From the NCBI GenBank assembly GCA_949361645.1, contig OX442430.1, positions 5,816,543-5,880,542 on the forward strand: 64,000 nt of DNA, read 5' to 3'. Shown here one piece after another: positions 21,487-33,631 of this stretch (position 1 is its first letter; every line of letters starts with the position of its first letter). The translations under genes were made by a program, and so were the position numbers. The notes under the pieces were generated by a model. The model was not told the DNA's origin and did no database searches. It saw nothing but the letters and a program-made list of their open reading frames with translations. This DNA comes from Spongilla lacustris (lineage: Eukaryota > Porifera > Demospongiae > Spongillida > Spongillidae).

Positions 21487-22846
21487 ACCATGTTGTTTTA
21501 GGAAGAAGTATTGGGTCTGTAGTTTAATAAATACAACTATGTACATACCAGTTTCTTGGCATGTTCATTAATAGCCTATCTGAAAAAATGCATGCAAAGC
21601 TGCAACAGGCTTCTATTCAAATAAATTGCATCAGCTTGGTGGCTATAATTGTCTTTTGATTGAAAGTAGAATTGGTTAAGGGAATTGTTGCAGGGAAACA
21701 AAAGATCAAGTTGGAATCAATAACATTTGAATGACCTGCTTACTATGACTACCAATTACACCAAATCAAATAAATTAGTGCAATTCTTCAAAACATGATG
21801 AAACCTGAATTGCTGGTAATTAATGTATATACCACATGTCTGATATCCAATGGGTAACAACTAATGAAATGCTCAGTCATAGATCTGAAATATACATTCA
21901 CTAGCCTGCACCCATTAAAAAGCACAGGTTGATTCTATGATAAGAAGTCAATTTATTTATTTATACATACATGTACATTAAACTATACCACCTGTTCTAA
22001 CATACGGTTATTCTACAACCTGTATACCATGCCTCGCAATACAAATACTATACATTGAATTATTGTTGTTATTCACAAATGAACTGCATGTGCTACGGAC
22101 TGTACGATGATTGATTGTGAATACAAGAATCGCACATGACACCTGTACATGCATCTACATGTACATGTACATGTAGGTTTGTGGCAAGGATAGGTCTCCA
22201 CATGTAAGTACCCGCGTTCATTACTATTGGTTGCTAGGTACACATTGCTACTTATACATCAAACCCACAAGTGTAGGCGCTAGACCTCAGTATATAGAGT
22301 AAGTGTATACATCGTTCTTGATTCTGTCAATATGCTGTGTGAAAGTCTTTATAAATTCAATTCCATAGGATTTATTTAGTATTAAATAGCTGATTTAATT
22401 TATATCATCAAAGTTAAAAATCTAGGTTCAATTGGAAAATGTAATAAGCTGCTTTTAGTTACCCTTCGTGGAAATATACATGTACATTGTAGTTTAAAAA
22501 CACATATTTAATTTAGGATGCTCAATATTGATGTCTGATTATGAGTTGAGTGCATGAATATGTAGGTTCTACATTACAACTTGTAAAAGTTAACTAGAAG
22601 AATTTCAAATTTAGGTATTGATTTTGCCTAGGAAGGAAATTGAAAAATGTGTATTGCAAAAAGGAAAACAAAAAAAAATCCTACATGTTTTCCCATCCAC
22701 TGCACTTTATACATCTAAACTTACATGTAGTCATAATATAGATTAATTGCACGAAACATCACCTCTGTGCTCTGAAAAAGAACAAGAATAACATCCATTT
22801 TCCTTGATTGAATTGATGAATCAATTTCAAATGTATATGTGATTCT

Positions 22847-25800
22847 ATGCACACAGAACCTCCATCCTACAACAGTGTGCAGCCACATAGCACAGGCCCA
22901 CAGGCCAGTACTGGTGGTACTGCACAGCAGCCTACTGGTCAACAGCAGCCCATCCAGTCTGCTGGACCAGGGCAGATATTCCTGCCTCTACACGCCTATC
23001 CACAACCAGTCTACTATGTTGCAAGTCCTTATCCACTACCAGGATGCATACCTGATCCCATGAAAGTGGCATACCCTCAACAGCAGTACATAACACTGCC
23101 TCAGCCATCTGGTGCAGTTTTGTACCCCACCGGTCAACAAGTAATGTTACACAACAATTATGCATGCATCTACCATATGCACATCATACATACAAGTGTT
23201 GTTTAGTGTATTCTGTCCTTCATATTGTATTAGCCTCGTCCCCAAGCCCAGTTCTATTAGTTGCGGGGGCGAAAAACATGGCCTAGTATCACGCCTGTTG
23301 TATTGCATTGAATCTTAGTACGTGCATGCCGTGTAAGATTTCCCCTAGCATCCTCCTTAGATACCATGGATGCCCATCACTTCCCAAAGTATTACCAGCA
23401 CATGGGAGTGTAGCCACATCTCCAAACTTATAAGGTGTATGGAGCAGTCCTCTGGCTCTGATTTAATGCTTTTTTTGATTTTAACTTTGTACTACGTAGT
23501 TGGACCTTACAGTGCGAAATGTATTTCAACTATATTGCTACTCCTGTAGTTTTCCTAAGCAAATGATTAAAGAAACTAAAAGGCTTGCCAAATGATCTGC
23601 CAGATTATGCATAACAACTGTTATGAATCCTTTTTTAAATCCACAAATCCAATTAATGCAGCCACCTAAAAGTCATGATATACTCATTATTATGAAATTT
23701 TTAAAATCATAAAATGTAGTTACATATCCATATCGCACATAAATGTGTACATTAATGTATAGGTTTGTTAAGGTACATATATCATCCCAGCTGAAATACA
23801 ATTATTATAATATACCAGTAGGGCCTACAAAGAAATGAGCAATGTATACATAAACTGGTGACGTTATGATCACCTACAACGGCTTACTTTTCTTGCTGTA
23901 GTGTTTTACTTCAGGCCTAGAAGTTACATTAATTGGTGCTTTATGGAGTCGTATGTGCAAACAAGGGTAATGAAGTATGGGTTAATACCCAAATACATGT
24001 ACCCTGAAAGTTTCAATACCCTGCTCCCTAGCTAAAAAGCCAAAGCCAATACACCATCTTTTAAATAAGGGTACCACATGTGAAGCCAGTATGATCATTT
24101 TAGAGGTTACTGTACAGGTGGGAAAATTAATTTGGTAGAACTGTATAAAGTTGTCAATATCATTTCAGTAGAAAAAAATTTAAAAGGACATACCTAGTGC
24201 ATTAATTTCAAACCATATTAATACTTTTATCATACATGTATATGCATGAAGGATGAGAGTGATGTGTGTAGAGGGTGAGGGTGAGTGTAGGAGGATGAGG
24301 GTGATGTGTGGAAGGGTGAGGGTGTGTGGAAGGATGAGAGTAATGTGTAGGGGGTAGGGTGATGTGTGGAGAGTAATGTGTGCATGGAGGTGGAAGGATG
24401 AGGGTGATGTGTGGAAGGATGAGGGTGATGTGTGAGAGGGTGAGGGTGAAGTGTGGAAGGAAGTGTGGAGGGTGAGGGTGAAGTGTGGAGGGTGAGGGTG
24501 ATGTGTGGAGGGTGCAGGTGATGTGTGGAGGTGTGAGGGTGATGTGTGGAAGGATGAGGGTGATGTGTGGATGGTGAGGGTGATGTGTGAAAGGATGAAG
24601 GTAATGTGTGTGCCGGTGAATATGTTTTTCTATGTGTGTGGTAGCCTTAGTATTATTATGAGCAAATGTGAGCCATGAGCTGTCAACCAGTATCCTTACT
24701 ATGAGTGATTTGTATGTGTATGCGTGTGTTTTTGTGTGTTTATGTGTGTGTGCCGGTGAATAAGTATATGTTTTGTGCGCAAACAGCTGTGATATACACT
24801 GGCAGGGTCCTAGCGCGCATGCGCTACTATTACTAATATGCTTGGTAATCCCATACTGTTGTAATTTTGTTTGTAAACTATTCCGTACACCATCTCGTTC
24901 TCAGCGTAAACTCTTCCTCGTCCCAGACTGTCGTATATGTAGTTTCGTATGTCGACTTACTACCCTTGCTCCTTGGACCAAGTTCTTACCTCTACTATTA
25001 GTACGTGTAGGCTGGCCACCTCATGCTATTTGCCATCTTTAGCCGAAGCCACAATGCTGAAAACCTACTTGTACTCTCGTGGTGCGCACGCATTGGACAT
25101 ACCCTACACTTGACACAAAGGCCTTGTCCGTCGATACCAGACTCCTCCAATCTCGTCACCAAAGGTTTTCCAAATGTAGGGTAGTTCCAATGAGTGGGCA
25201 CCACGAGAGTACAAGTAGGTTGTCAGCATTGTGGCTTCAGCTAAAGATGGCAAATCGCGTGAGGTGGCCAGCCTACACGTACCAATTGTAGAGGTAAGAA
25301 CTTGGTCCAAGGAGCAAGGGTAGTAATACGACATACAAAACTCTACATATACCACAGTGTGGGACGAGGACAAGTTTACGCTGAGAATGAGATGGTGTAC
25401 AAAAAGGTTTGCATACAAAAATTACAACAGTAAGAGTATTGTTAATGGCTAGCGCATGAGCGCTAGGACCCTGCTTTTCGACCCCACAACTTAAAATTAA
25501 AAAAAGCAGGGCCTGAGACGAGGCTAATATTGTATGTTCACGGAAGTACTTGGTGTGTTTCCATACATGGTTGGTTTTGTCACACAGCCTATGGCAATCC
25601 AGCAGCAACCAATCACTGCTCCATCTACCACTGTTGTTCGGCCATCTTCTGGTGATAACTATCTGACATTGTCTGTTGTGATGACCTTTCTAGTCTTCAT
25701 CCTTGGAGGCTGGCCATCACTTCTGTGCTCCATCTCTGCCCTATTGATCTCTTGCAACGTAAGGGTGGACCGAAATGTCATACAATTCTTAACTAACTTA

Positions 25801-26153
25801 TTACTTAACCATTTCTTCGTCAGGCAAGGGATGAAGAAAGTCGTGGTAACATTGCAGCTGCCAGGACAAAAGCCAACATCTCACTGGGTCTCAATGTTGT
25901 CGCAGTGGTGTTCATTATAGTGGTGTGGAGTGCTGTGGCCATTCCAGTGGCTGTGACTGTTAGTGCTGCAAAGTCTACATCCTGCACCACATACGTGTAC
26001 TACTGCTACAGGGCTTCCTGTAATTATTATTATAGTCGTTATTGCTACTACTACTCATATTACGACTACTACGATGCCTATACCTCGTACTCCTACTCGA
26101 CTAGCTATTATTCAATATACTGCTCCGCTTCAAACTGCTACGGCAATGGCTGA
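22847..26153 (+). CDS. CD225/dispanin-family membrane protein, copy 2
   Basis: Three exons: 22847-23140, 25588-25758 and 25824-26153, phase 0 and GT-AG, giving 264 residues. Exon lengths 1 and 2 (294 and 171 bp) equal those of copy 1. The PPSY motif (5-8), Pro/Gln-rich N-terminus, first hydrophobic segment (DNYLTLSVVMTFL) and loop (ARDEESRGNIAAARTKA) are nearly identical to copy 1. The tail differs by substitutions and indels yet again has about 22 Tyr and 6 Cys by my count, so composition seems kept while sequence drifts. Intron 1 is 2447 bp because a transposon occupies it; the splice sites look intact. Both copies may be expressed. Function is inferred only from the family: membrane-curvature and trafficking proteins related to IFITM and PRRT proteins. 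The same caution about the start codon applies. Confidence 0.8.
24250..24610 (+). repeat. GT-rich minisatellite, ~20-bp unit
   Basis: Degenerate copies of GATGAGGGTGATGTGTGGAAG and related units fill about 360 bases inside the intronic transposon. Confidence 0.85.
24803..25480. repeat. Large inverted repeat inside intronic transposon
   Basis: The left arm (about 24803-25110, starting GCAGGGTCCTAGCGCGCATG) and the right arm (about 25180-25480) are inverted copies over roughly 300 bp with scattered differences. They include ACCATCTCGTTCTCAGCGTAA and TTGGACCAAGTTCTTACCTC. In an intron transcript this would fold into a long hairpin. Confidence 0.8.
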
Positions 26154-26574
26154 CCTTTATGTGACAAGTAAAATACTCTGAAGCAGAAGCTGTTTTTTAA
26201 CATTTGAACAGAAAAGTGTAGTATTAGTGCAGTATGCTGGCAATTAGATGTGCAACTTTTTTTATGTGGGGGTGCTGAAATTTAGGCTGGGTAAACTTGA
26301 CATGAGCTGTGCATTTTCATTATTCATAATATTGAACATTGAAATGTCTCCTACATGTACATGTATCATGCATTGGTGTATCTATCTATAGTAAAATTTC
26401 ACAACGAATATATGTGTGAATTTAGGCCCATATTTCCTTTTTGTGTTTGTTCATCTTGATCATTATCCTAGACAAAAAGTATATGAAAGCCAGGTTGTCA
26501 TTAACCCCCACCCATTATACACAATCAGACAGCCACATTCATTTAATCAATCGATTACCCCCTCTAGCAACACC

Positions 26575-28072
26575 TACTTAACCGTCACATAGCTTTGAAT
26601 TAGTGTTACTATCATTGCTAGCAACATCCTGAGAATTGTTAAAGATAGTATGCGAACAGGAACTGTGTTGGATGACATCACTCAAAGTTGGTGAACTGTC
26701 AAACATGCTTTCTTTGACAGATGGGGGACTGTGATGCATGGATAGTATCAAGGACAGTTGGGGAACTGTCATGGATGCTATCATGGATGGATGAGGAGCT
26801 GTGTTGGATAGTTGTTGCAGAATTGTGTTGGAGAGTCAGTTCAACAGTAGTAAGATCCACATCAGATGCATGTGTCCTGGGCACTCTCCATCTCGCAAGT
26901 AGGAACATTTAATTCAAGATCCTCTTCATTGATGATTCCGTTAAGTCTTGCATCTGGTACCACAACTGATCTTGCCGGTGGTTGCCCAAACATAAGTTTA
27001 AATGTAGTGTACTTTGTGGAGCTATGCATGCACTTGAGCATCAAGTTGATTGTATCTACGTATACATAATAATCATAATTATATCCTTACACACTGTATA
27101 ATGAATCAGCATGCTTATATACATTTGCAAGGCAGAACTTAATGACAATGTGTGGTAGCCATGGCCAGTTCGTCCAGGGAGGAGAATTAGATGCTGACTC
27201 TGCAATTCTTGAACTCTTCATTCGTTCCAATTGTTCCACCAGGCCTTGCAATTAAGGATGTCGCGGCCGACACTCACTAGCTGTACAGCTCGTCCTGATT
27301 CTCCCATTGTCACTATGCAGGATAAGAGCATATGCTAAATTGTACTTTGACCAATGGTCAACAATATGTAAGATCCACTTATTGCCATCATGAGGCAAAT
27401 GCCTCAAACGACATGTCAATCAGATCAATCTGTAAAGTGGATAATAAAAAATTTTGGGCAGAAAAATATACTGGTACCTGTACACATGAAAAGAATCCAT
27501 TTGCTACTATAGGCCTCAGTGGAGGTTTTTTTTTTTTTTTTTTTTTTTAGGCACACGAAGATTGCAAGTTTTACAGAGCTTAATGAAATGCTCTACCACA
27601 CTTCTAGGAACATGCGAGTATACAAAGATTGAACCTAGACAATTAGAATCACCTGCATTCATGTAAGCATAAGGAACATTGAAAACGTGCAAACCTTGGC
27701 AAATGTCTTTTTTGAGCCTGCATGTAGACAGCCATTAGAGTGAACCTGCTCCAATATGCTATAAAACTCTTCCACACTGTGAGAAGCTTTCATCATAGTG
27801 CGATCATTTATAAATTCTGTACAGCGAGGTGTAAATATATGACTTCATGCGACGCTGTATACGTTGCCGGAATGAAATCTTACGTGCTTGTCTTCCTTCA
27901 AAGAGACAACTAGTACATCACGAATGCCTGCCGATGGCATATATCCAGTGACGATTCATTTGGCAAAGTCCTGCCGTATCACAGCACTCTTGGAACGTTT
28001 CCCTCCAATAGGAAACAAGGAATCTACATGTACATACTCTTCAAAGATCTTGTAGCTGGCGCTCTTATTCAT
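26575..28072 (-). pseudogene. KRBA2-like integrase, decayed
   Basis: Minus strand. It starts at ATG 28072 (MNKSASYKIFEEY). An H2C2 zinc module follows: SHSVEEFYSILEQVHSNG, CLHAGSKKT, a frameshift, then VPRSVVEHFIKLCKTC, a Lys run from a T28 tract (27522-27549), PLRPIVANGFFSCVQ, IDLIDM, HSDNGR near 27300 and GLVEQ. The C-terminal part has KYTTFKLMFGQPP (about 27010) and a His/Ser-rich tail. This order is that of KRBA2-type integrases, related to Ginger and Ty3 integrases. Several stops and frameshifts break it, and the region between IDLIDM and HSDNG is shortened. A 48-bp GT-AG segment at 27430-27477 separates SCVQ from IDLIDM and may be a tiny intron. Confidence 0.75.
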
Positions 28073-28126
28073 GATAGTCGGCGTGTTCACACTTTAATTA
28101 TTGAGCATGCGCAATACATGTATTAT

Positions 28127-28226
28127 TTACAATAATCCGGTTGATCAACCGGTCGTCCGGTTAATCAATCGGATAATACCCGGTTGATTATCCGGACGAC
28201 CGCGGTTGATCAACCGGATAATTGTA
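28127..28226. repeat. ~43-bp-arm palindrome
   Basis: Left arm ACAATAATCCGGTTGATCAA... (28127-28171) and right arm ending TTGATCAACCGGATAATTGT pair with few mismatches around a 7-base centre. Within the arms TCCGGTTGATCAACCGG is itself palindromic. It sits between the integrase pseudogene and R700 copy C and may be a MITE. Confidence 0.85.
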
Positions 28227-28239
28227 TTGCATCATTGTC

Positions 28240-28500
28240 ATTCCAGACTAAAAGATCGGCAAGGATATGGAAGGTAAGGAAATGTATCTATTTCGTTGAG
28301 ACATTGATATCTAGCGTCGCGCGTCTGTTGGTGCCGTATATTTACTCAGGAGTACGCCCAAGCTTTCGGGTCCCACGCTGATTAGGGTGATTATATAACT
28401 TGGTTCCTCACGAGCAGAGATATTTATTTCTGCCCAAGGAGCCTAGTTGTTCAAAATTACTATCCCTCGGACCTGACGCGGCCAGTTGCTTGTTTGTAGG
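28240..28500 (+). repeat. R700 repeat, copy C (truncated by element 1)
   Basis: Carries the conserved GATATGGAAGGTAAG and the CGCCCAAGCTTTCGGGTCC and CCTCACGAGCAGAGATA segments of copies A and B. It ends at CTTGTTTGTAGG where the giant palindromic element 1 starts. In copies A and B the next bases are TATGT, so the element entered at a TA. Confidence 0.8.
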
Positions 28501-28513
28501 TATATATATATAT

Positions 28514-29058
28514 GGGACAGTTTCCACGAAAATGGCCCTTCGTTTATATATATATAATGTTATAAAAATGCTTCTCTTTTGAATCGCTATATCTTCCGAA
28601 CGGTTAAAGCTATCAACTTCTTATTTTCAACACTTCATACTACACCATTTCTCTATGGTAAAATACATTTTGGGGTCTTGCACTTGCTCTGTGCCAGTAT
28701 TGCAACGTCCGATACCCCTGTGGGTTCAAACCTGCCATAACTTTCTGTAGGAGTAATCAAATCGCTTCAAATTCGGTTTGTAGGTAGAGAGGTCATATAC
28801 CTATCGATTTGTTCTGTTCGTTAATTTTTATGTTATCCGTTACGGAGATACAGCGGCGCAAAGTTGCTACAAGTTTCCCGCTCGAATCGCGCCGTTGTAC
28901 GTGCGTGACCCGCTTCCATGCACCTAATACATGAATATGCAACTACTTCCTGTGGGCTGACACTTGGATAACTTATAGCCACACCTACTCTGCGCTGGAT
29001 ACGTGAATCCATCTCCCGGTCGGACTCACATGCAGTTGTTATACTATTCGATCCCTAT
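28514..29058 (+). repeat. Tip block of element 1, left
   Basis: Same 545-bp tip as at 45563, 58471 and, inverted, ending at 45548 and 58454. It breaks off after CGATCCCTAT. In the other copies the next bases are TTCGTTATC, found here only at 36042, so the arm was split. Confidence 0.9.
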
Positions 29059-30299
29059 CATATGGAGAAATTGCCCATACATAGGCGGACATTTAGCACT
29101 TTTTTTTCAAAACACATGTACTAAGTACGATAAATCGGTCTAATTGTGAATCTGTAATTTATAGATTTATATCATGAGCCATTCTTGTACAAAAATCAAG
29201 ACAAAATTAATTTCTACCGCACTAATTTATTCGTAAAGTAGACATGTTACGTAACATTTATTAACAATTATGTCATTTATCGATAAGGTTTTTAATTAAT
29301 GGCCTAGCTCACATACAAAGCCGATGACGTATTACTGATACTAAGTAAGTAAAAGTAATTGTAGCTCCCGTAAACACAGATTGAACACGCACCGCAGATG
29401 ACCGAAAGGGATGATGTTGGCTTCGTCCAAAAGTGGCCGGTCCGCAATTACTAGCTAGTAGTTCACGACGGGAGACCGAGTCCCAACTCCCAACATGTCA
29501 TCATATATGCTCCGCCATGCATATTTACCAATCCTTTCATTATTGGCCGGGTGCAGCGTCCGTTGTGCACGTCACGCCACCAGCACTTTTTACGCCACCT
29601 TTCTATGCGGCAATTCATTATTGCCATGAAGCCTCGATCGCGCGGGCAACATATCGTAAAAGCAGAGATAATATAAAGCGATACTTCCTATGATATATGC
29701 TATTACATTTATAGTTTCTCTTAGCCCCTTCTGTAGTCAATCATCGACTCAATGTGATATGGGAGATGTAAACGATGGGCGGACCGGCAGCGTGGGCGTT
29801 TCTCTAGAGCCGAACACATTGGCAAGCTAGAACCCGTACTTCACGTTTATTTCATGTCAAGATATCGAACTTCTTATAGGTTAATACATTTACCGTAGTG
29901 ATCAGGTCGACGGGTCATGCTGCCCTTCCTCATCACTGAGTTACTAGTACGTTTACAAATTGACAATAACCACAAAGACCCTGCTGCACTTCTTCCTCAT
30001 CGGATGGCTATCACAGTTACAAGCAAGTCTAGTGTCATATTATGAGCACCAAACAAAACAAAAAAAGATAAGTGCCTAAGTAGCATCATATAGATACTTG
30101 ATGGTAGCACATCTCTGTGGAAACAGTTGCAAACAGACATTTAAACAAATTCGCAGCTCCTGATATTGAAACCTAGAGGAAAAAAGTGATGGTTATGCAT
30201 CAGAACAAATGCCCCTACCATAAAACCAAAGCCCTCAGCATCATGCACAAAGCACACTCCATCCCCTCCCAATGCAAAGCTCAACCAAGGCATCAGGAC

Positions 30300-30895
30300 T
30301 AGTGCTTGCCCAACAGGCCCCTGTCATTCATTACCCCCCCCCCCCCACACACACACATTCTGCACACAGTGTGTGGTTTGTATGACTTATACATGTAACT
30401 TCTCTGTATGGTTTCTACTAGAAAGGAGTACAGTGTAGGTGGTACGGAGGTGAAGAGGAAAGACACATGAACACTTAACCTTCAGTACTCACGATAAGTC
30501 TAAGTAGAGACCATGCAGCCCTGGATCAAGCATAGCCTTGGGGGTGGGGGGGCCAGCTTCCCCCCCTCCCCCATGGCATATGAAATGCCACCCCTCTGGC
30601 AGCAATTGCCCCCCCCCCCCCAGCCACACACGCTTCCGTTGATGATTACATATACCTGCGAGTAGATTACGTGTTGTGTCATACGTAAAAAAAAGTCCGA
30701 ATACTTGCTGACAAATGTCAACAAAGCGGTGGAGCACAACAGGGCATGTACAAATGTACCCCTTCGACTGCATCCCCTCCTCCCCCCCAGTTTTCGTGCG
30801 CCCTCTGGTAAAACCAAATTCATGTAGGTCCACGGTAGTCCTACATGCATAAGTACATGCCAGTAGTTAGATAGATGTCCACATGTACATGTAGG
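30300..30895. other. No gene recognised; C/G-run rich
   Basis: C13 and G-runs at 30335-30347, 30540-30572 and 30609-30621. Minus-strand ORFs of 114-142 codons cross the runs and have no recognisable domain. Confidence 0.3.
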
Positions 30896-31310
30896 TCTTG
30901 TAGATATGGTAGTCTTAGGTAGGGACATATAAGTCCAGGTACATGTACAGGGTATGTTTATTTTATGTCTAACATCAGATAAGGTTGTGGGTTCCTTTCA
31001 AGTTTAATTATATTCACAGCACAGAAGGGCAGATGTTACATGTAGTTTGAAAGGAATACATGTACATGTAGACAAAAGACACAAGTAATTTTCAGTACTC
31101 AGGTAGGTACATGTAGGTCTATGTAGGTCCATGTAAGGGTTCATGCAGGGTAGGTCTATGTAGGTCCATGTAGGGTTCATGCAGGGTATAGGTCTATGTA
31201 GGTCCATGTAAGGGTTCATGCAGGGTAGGTCTATGTAGGTCCATGTAGGGTTCATGCAGGGTAGGCCTATGTAGGTCAATGTAGGGGTTCATGCAGGGTA
31301 GGTCTACATG
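30895..31310 (+). repeat. Minisatellite, GGTCCATGTAGGGTTCATGC core
   Basis: About six units of ~50-60 bp built from AGGTCTATGTAGGTCCATGTA and GGTTCATGCAGGGTA. A ~65-bp direct repeat (TAACATCAGATAAGGTTGTG) flanks it at 30971 and 31352. Confidence 0.85.
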
Positions 31311-31489
31311 TAGCTTCAGGGCAGGCAAGGTAGCAGCACTACATGGGCCTCTAACATCAGATAAGGTTGTGGGTTCCCCTTTCAAGTTTATTATATTCAC
31401 AGCACAAACCATGGGCAGATCTTAGGATTAAGAGTAGGTACATGTATGACAAAACCTTCAGTATTCTGGTACACGTACTAGGAGCGTGT

Positions 31490-32286
<797 letters not shown>

Positions 32287-32327
32287 CTACATGTAGAATG
32301 CTGTCTGCACATTATCCCGCAATGGAT

Positions 32328-32730
32328 CCCCTACGAAAAAATCTTGGCATGACATGTTCCAAATTCATGCGTGATATGTTTTTGCAAGTGTTCCAGTTTT
32401 TTTAGAGCACTGTTGAACATGCTTGCATGTACATGTATGTCATTAAATTGCAGGCATATCACTCTTCTAACTTGCACAGGATGAATAGTTTCTAAAAAGC
32501 GATTCCCCGATGAGGCATACCCGCTAATATGCTAAGGAATGTGCCACTTTATAACTTCTCGGGGGAACGCGTTTTAGAAACTCTTCAACCTGTGCAAGTT
32601 AGAAGGGTGATATCCCTGCAATTGAATGACATAAGCATGTTCAACAGTGCTCTAGAAAAACTGGAACACATGCGACAACATATCACACATGAATTTGGAA
32701 CATGTATGCCAAGATTTTTTTGTAGGGGAA
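32328..32730. repeat. ~180-bp-arm imperfect inverted repeat
   Basis: The left arm (32328-32508: AAAAAATCTTGGCATGACATG, GTTCCAGTTTTT, TAGAGCACTGTTGAACATGC) is mirrored at about 32567-32730. A ~55-bp centre separates them. It lies in an intron of the RNF113-like fragment. It could be a MITE or a hairpin-RNA source. Confidence 0.85.
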
Positions 32731-32731
32731 G

Positions 32732-32885
32732 GTGTGCCCATTATGGTGTGCTCCTTTTAAAGTGTGCCCATTAAGGTGTGCTCCTTTTAAAGTGTGCCCA
32801 TTAAGGTGTGCTCCTTTTAAAGTGTGCCCATTGAGGTGTGCTCCTTTTAAAGTGTGCCCTTTAAGGTGTGCTCCTTTTAAAGTGT
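32732..32885 (+). repeat. 30-bp minisatellite, five copies
   Basis: GTGTGCTCCTTTTAAAGTGT plus ten bases repeats five times with two substitutions. A 30-bp unit keeps reading frames open, so the ORFs here are artefacts. Confidence 0.95.
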
Positions 32886-32944
32886 GTGACATTTTCTGTA
32901 CAGTTTATGTTCATGCATCGTGTGCTTGCTACCATACATTGCAG

Positions 32945-32966
32945 ACACACACACACACACACACAA

Positions 32967-33003
<37 letters not shown>
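32945..33003 (+). repeat. (AC)n microsatellite
   Basis: Nearly pure AC dinucleotides with one AAT interruption. Confidence 0.95.
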
Positions 33004-33004
<1 letters not shown>

Positions 33005-33631
33005 CACTCATGGAATCGTACAATTGTATGCCACAATATTTGGCCTCATCACATCTGCTACCACCTCCCTTGACCACACCCACCTGCTGGCTGCACTCCC
33101 TTGTGAGGTCTCCCTCCTCTTGCGGCCTCGAAGTACTCGGTGTAGTTCTGTCCTCTCCTCCTCCATACTATATATGGAAAACAAACAATATTAATTAATC
33201 ATCATACAACAGACTGAGTTTTGCAGCATAGTTGGAGGACATGAATCACCATGGCAATTAGACATATACAAATAAAAATTTGTTCTGGAGAATAATGCTG
33301 ATATTGCTGTCTTTACAGGGTTAAAACTCGTGTCACTAAAGGGCTAATATCACTGTATCTGACTGGCCTATAAAGGGTTACTGCAAGTGGTGACCAGTGC
33401 CCAGACCTGGTTCAAATTCTGTGCCTTCTCCATGACACCCCACTGGTCCCTGTTCTGTTCTGTCTCCATCTCCAAGGTGAGGGTGGCCTCCATGTCATGC
33501 CTCCCTCACAGACTTAGTATGTTGGGTCACCTTGCTGAGTTTGTCCTTATCTTTGTCACTGAACACTCTGAGCCTCCTCTGATGATGGGAAGTGGAAGGA
33601 GAGGATCATGGAAGGAGGGAAGAGGCGAGGA

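Larger units (their letters stand above)
23231..25526. mobile_element. 2296-bp transposon in dispanin intron 1, 9-bp TSD
   Basis: Ends TAGCCTCGTC (23231) and GACGAGGCTA (to 25526) are perfect 10-bp inverted repeats, with weaker similarity for another ~10 bp. ATATTGTAT flanks both sides (23222-23230, 25527-25535) and occurs once at the empty site in copy 1 (16218-16226). Nine-base duplication fits Mutator-like elements. The interior has a GT-rich minisatellite and a large inverted repeat but no recognisable transposase, so it is non-autonomous. Confidence 0.9.
21118..26310 (+). repeat. Segmental duplication, gene-bearing part of unit B
   Basis: The mate of 14190-16960: same order of CCCT microsatellite, upstream block, three exons and 3' region. 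It is longer because of a 2296-bp transposon in intron 1 and about 350 bp of extra upstream sequence (22480-22740). Confidence 0.9.

Noticed and set aside
29433..29693. 86-codon ORF in CpG-containing DNA
   Set aside because: No recognisable domain or splice context; left unannotated.
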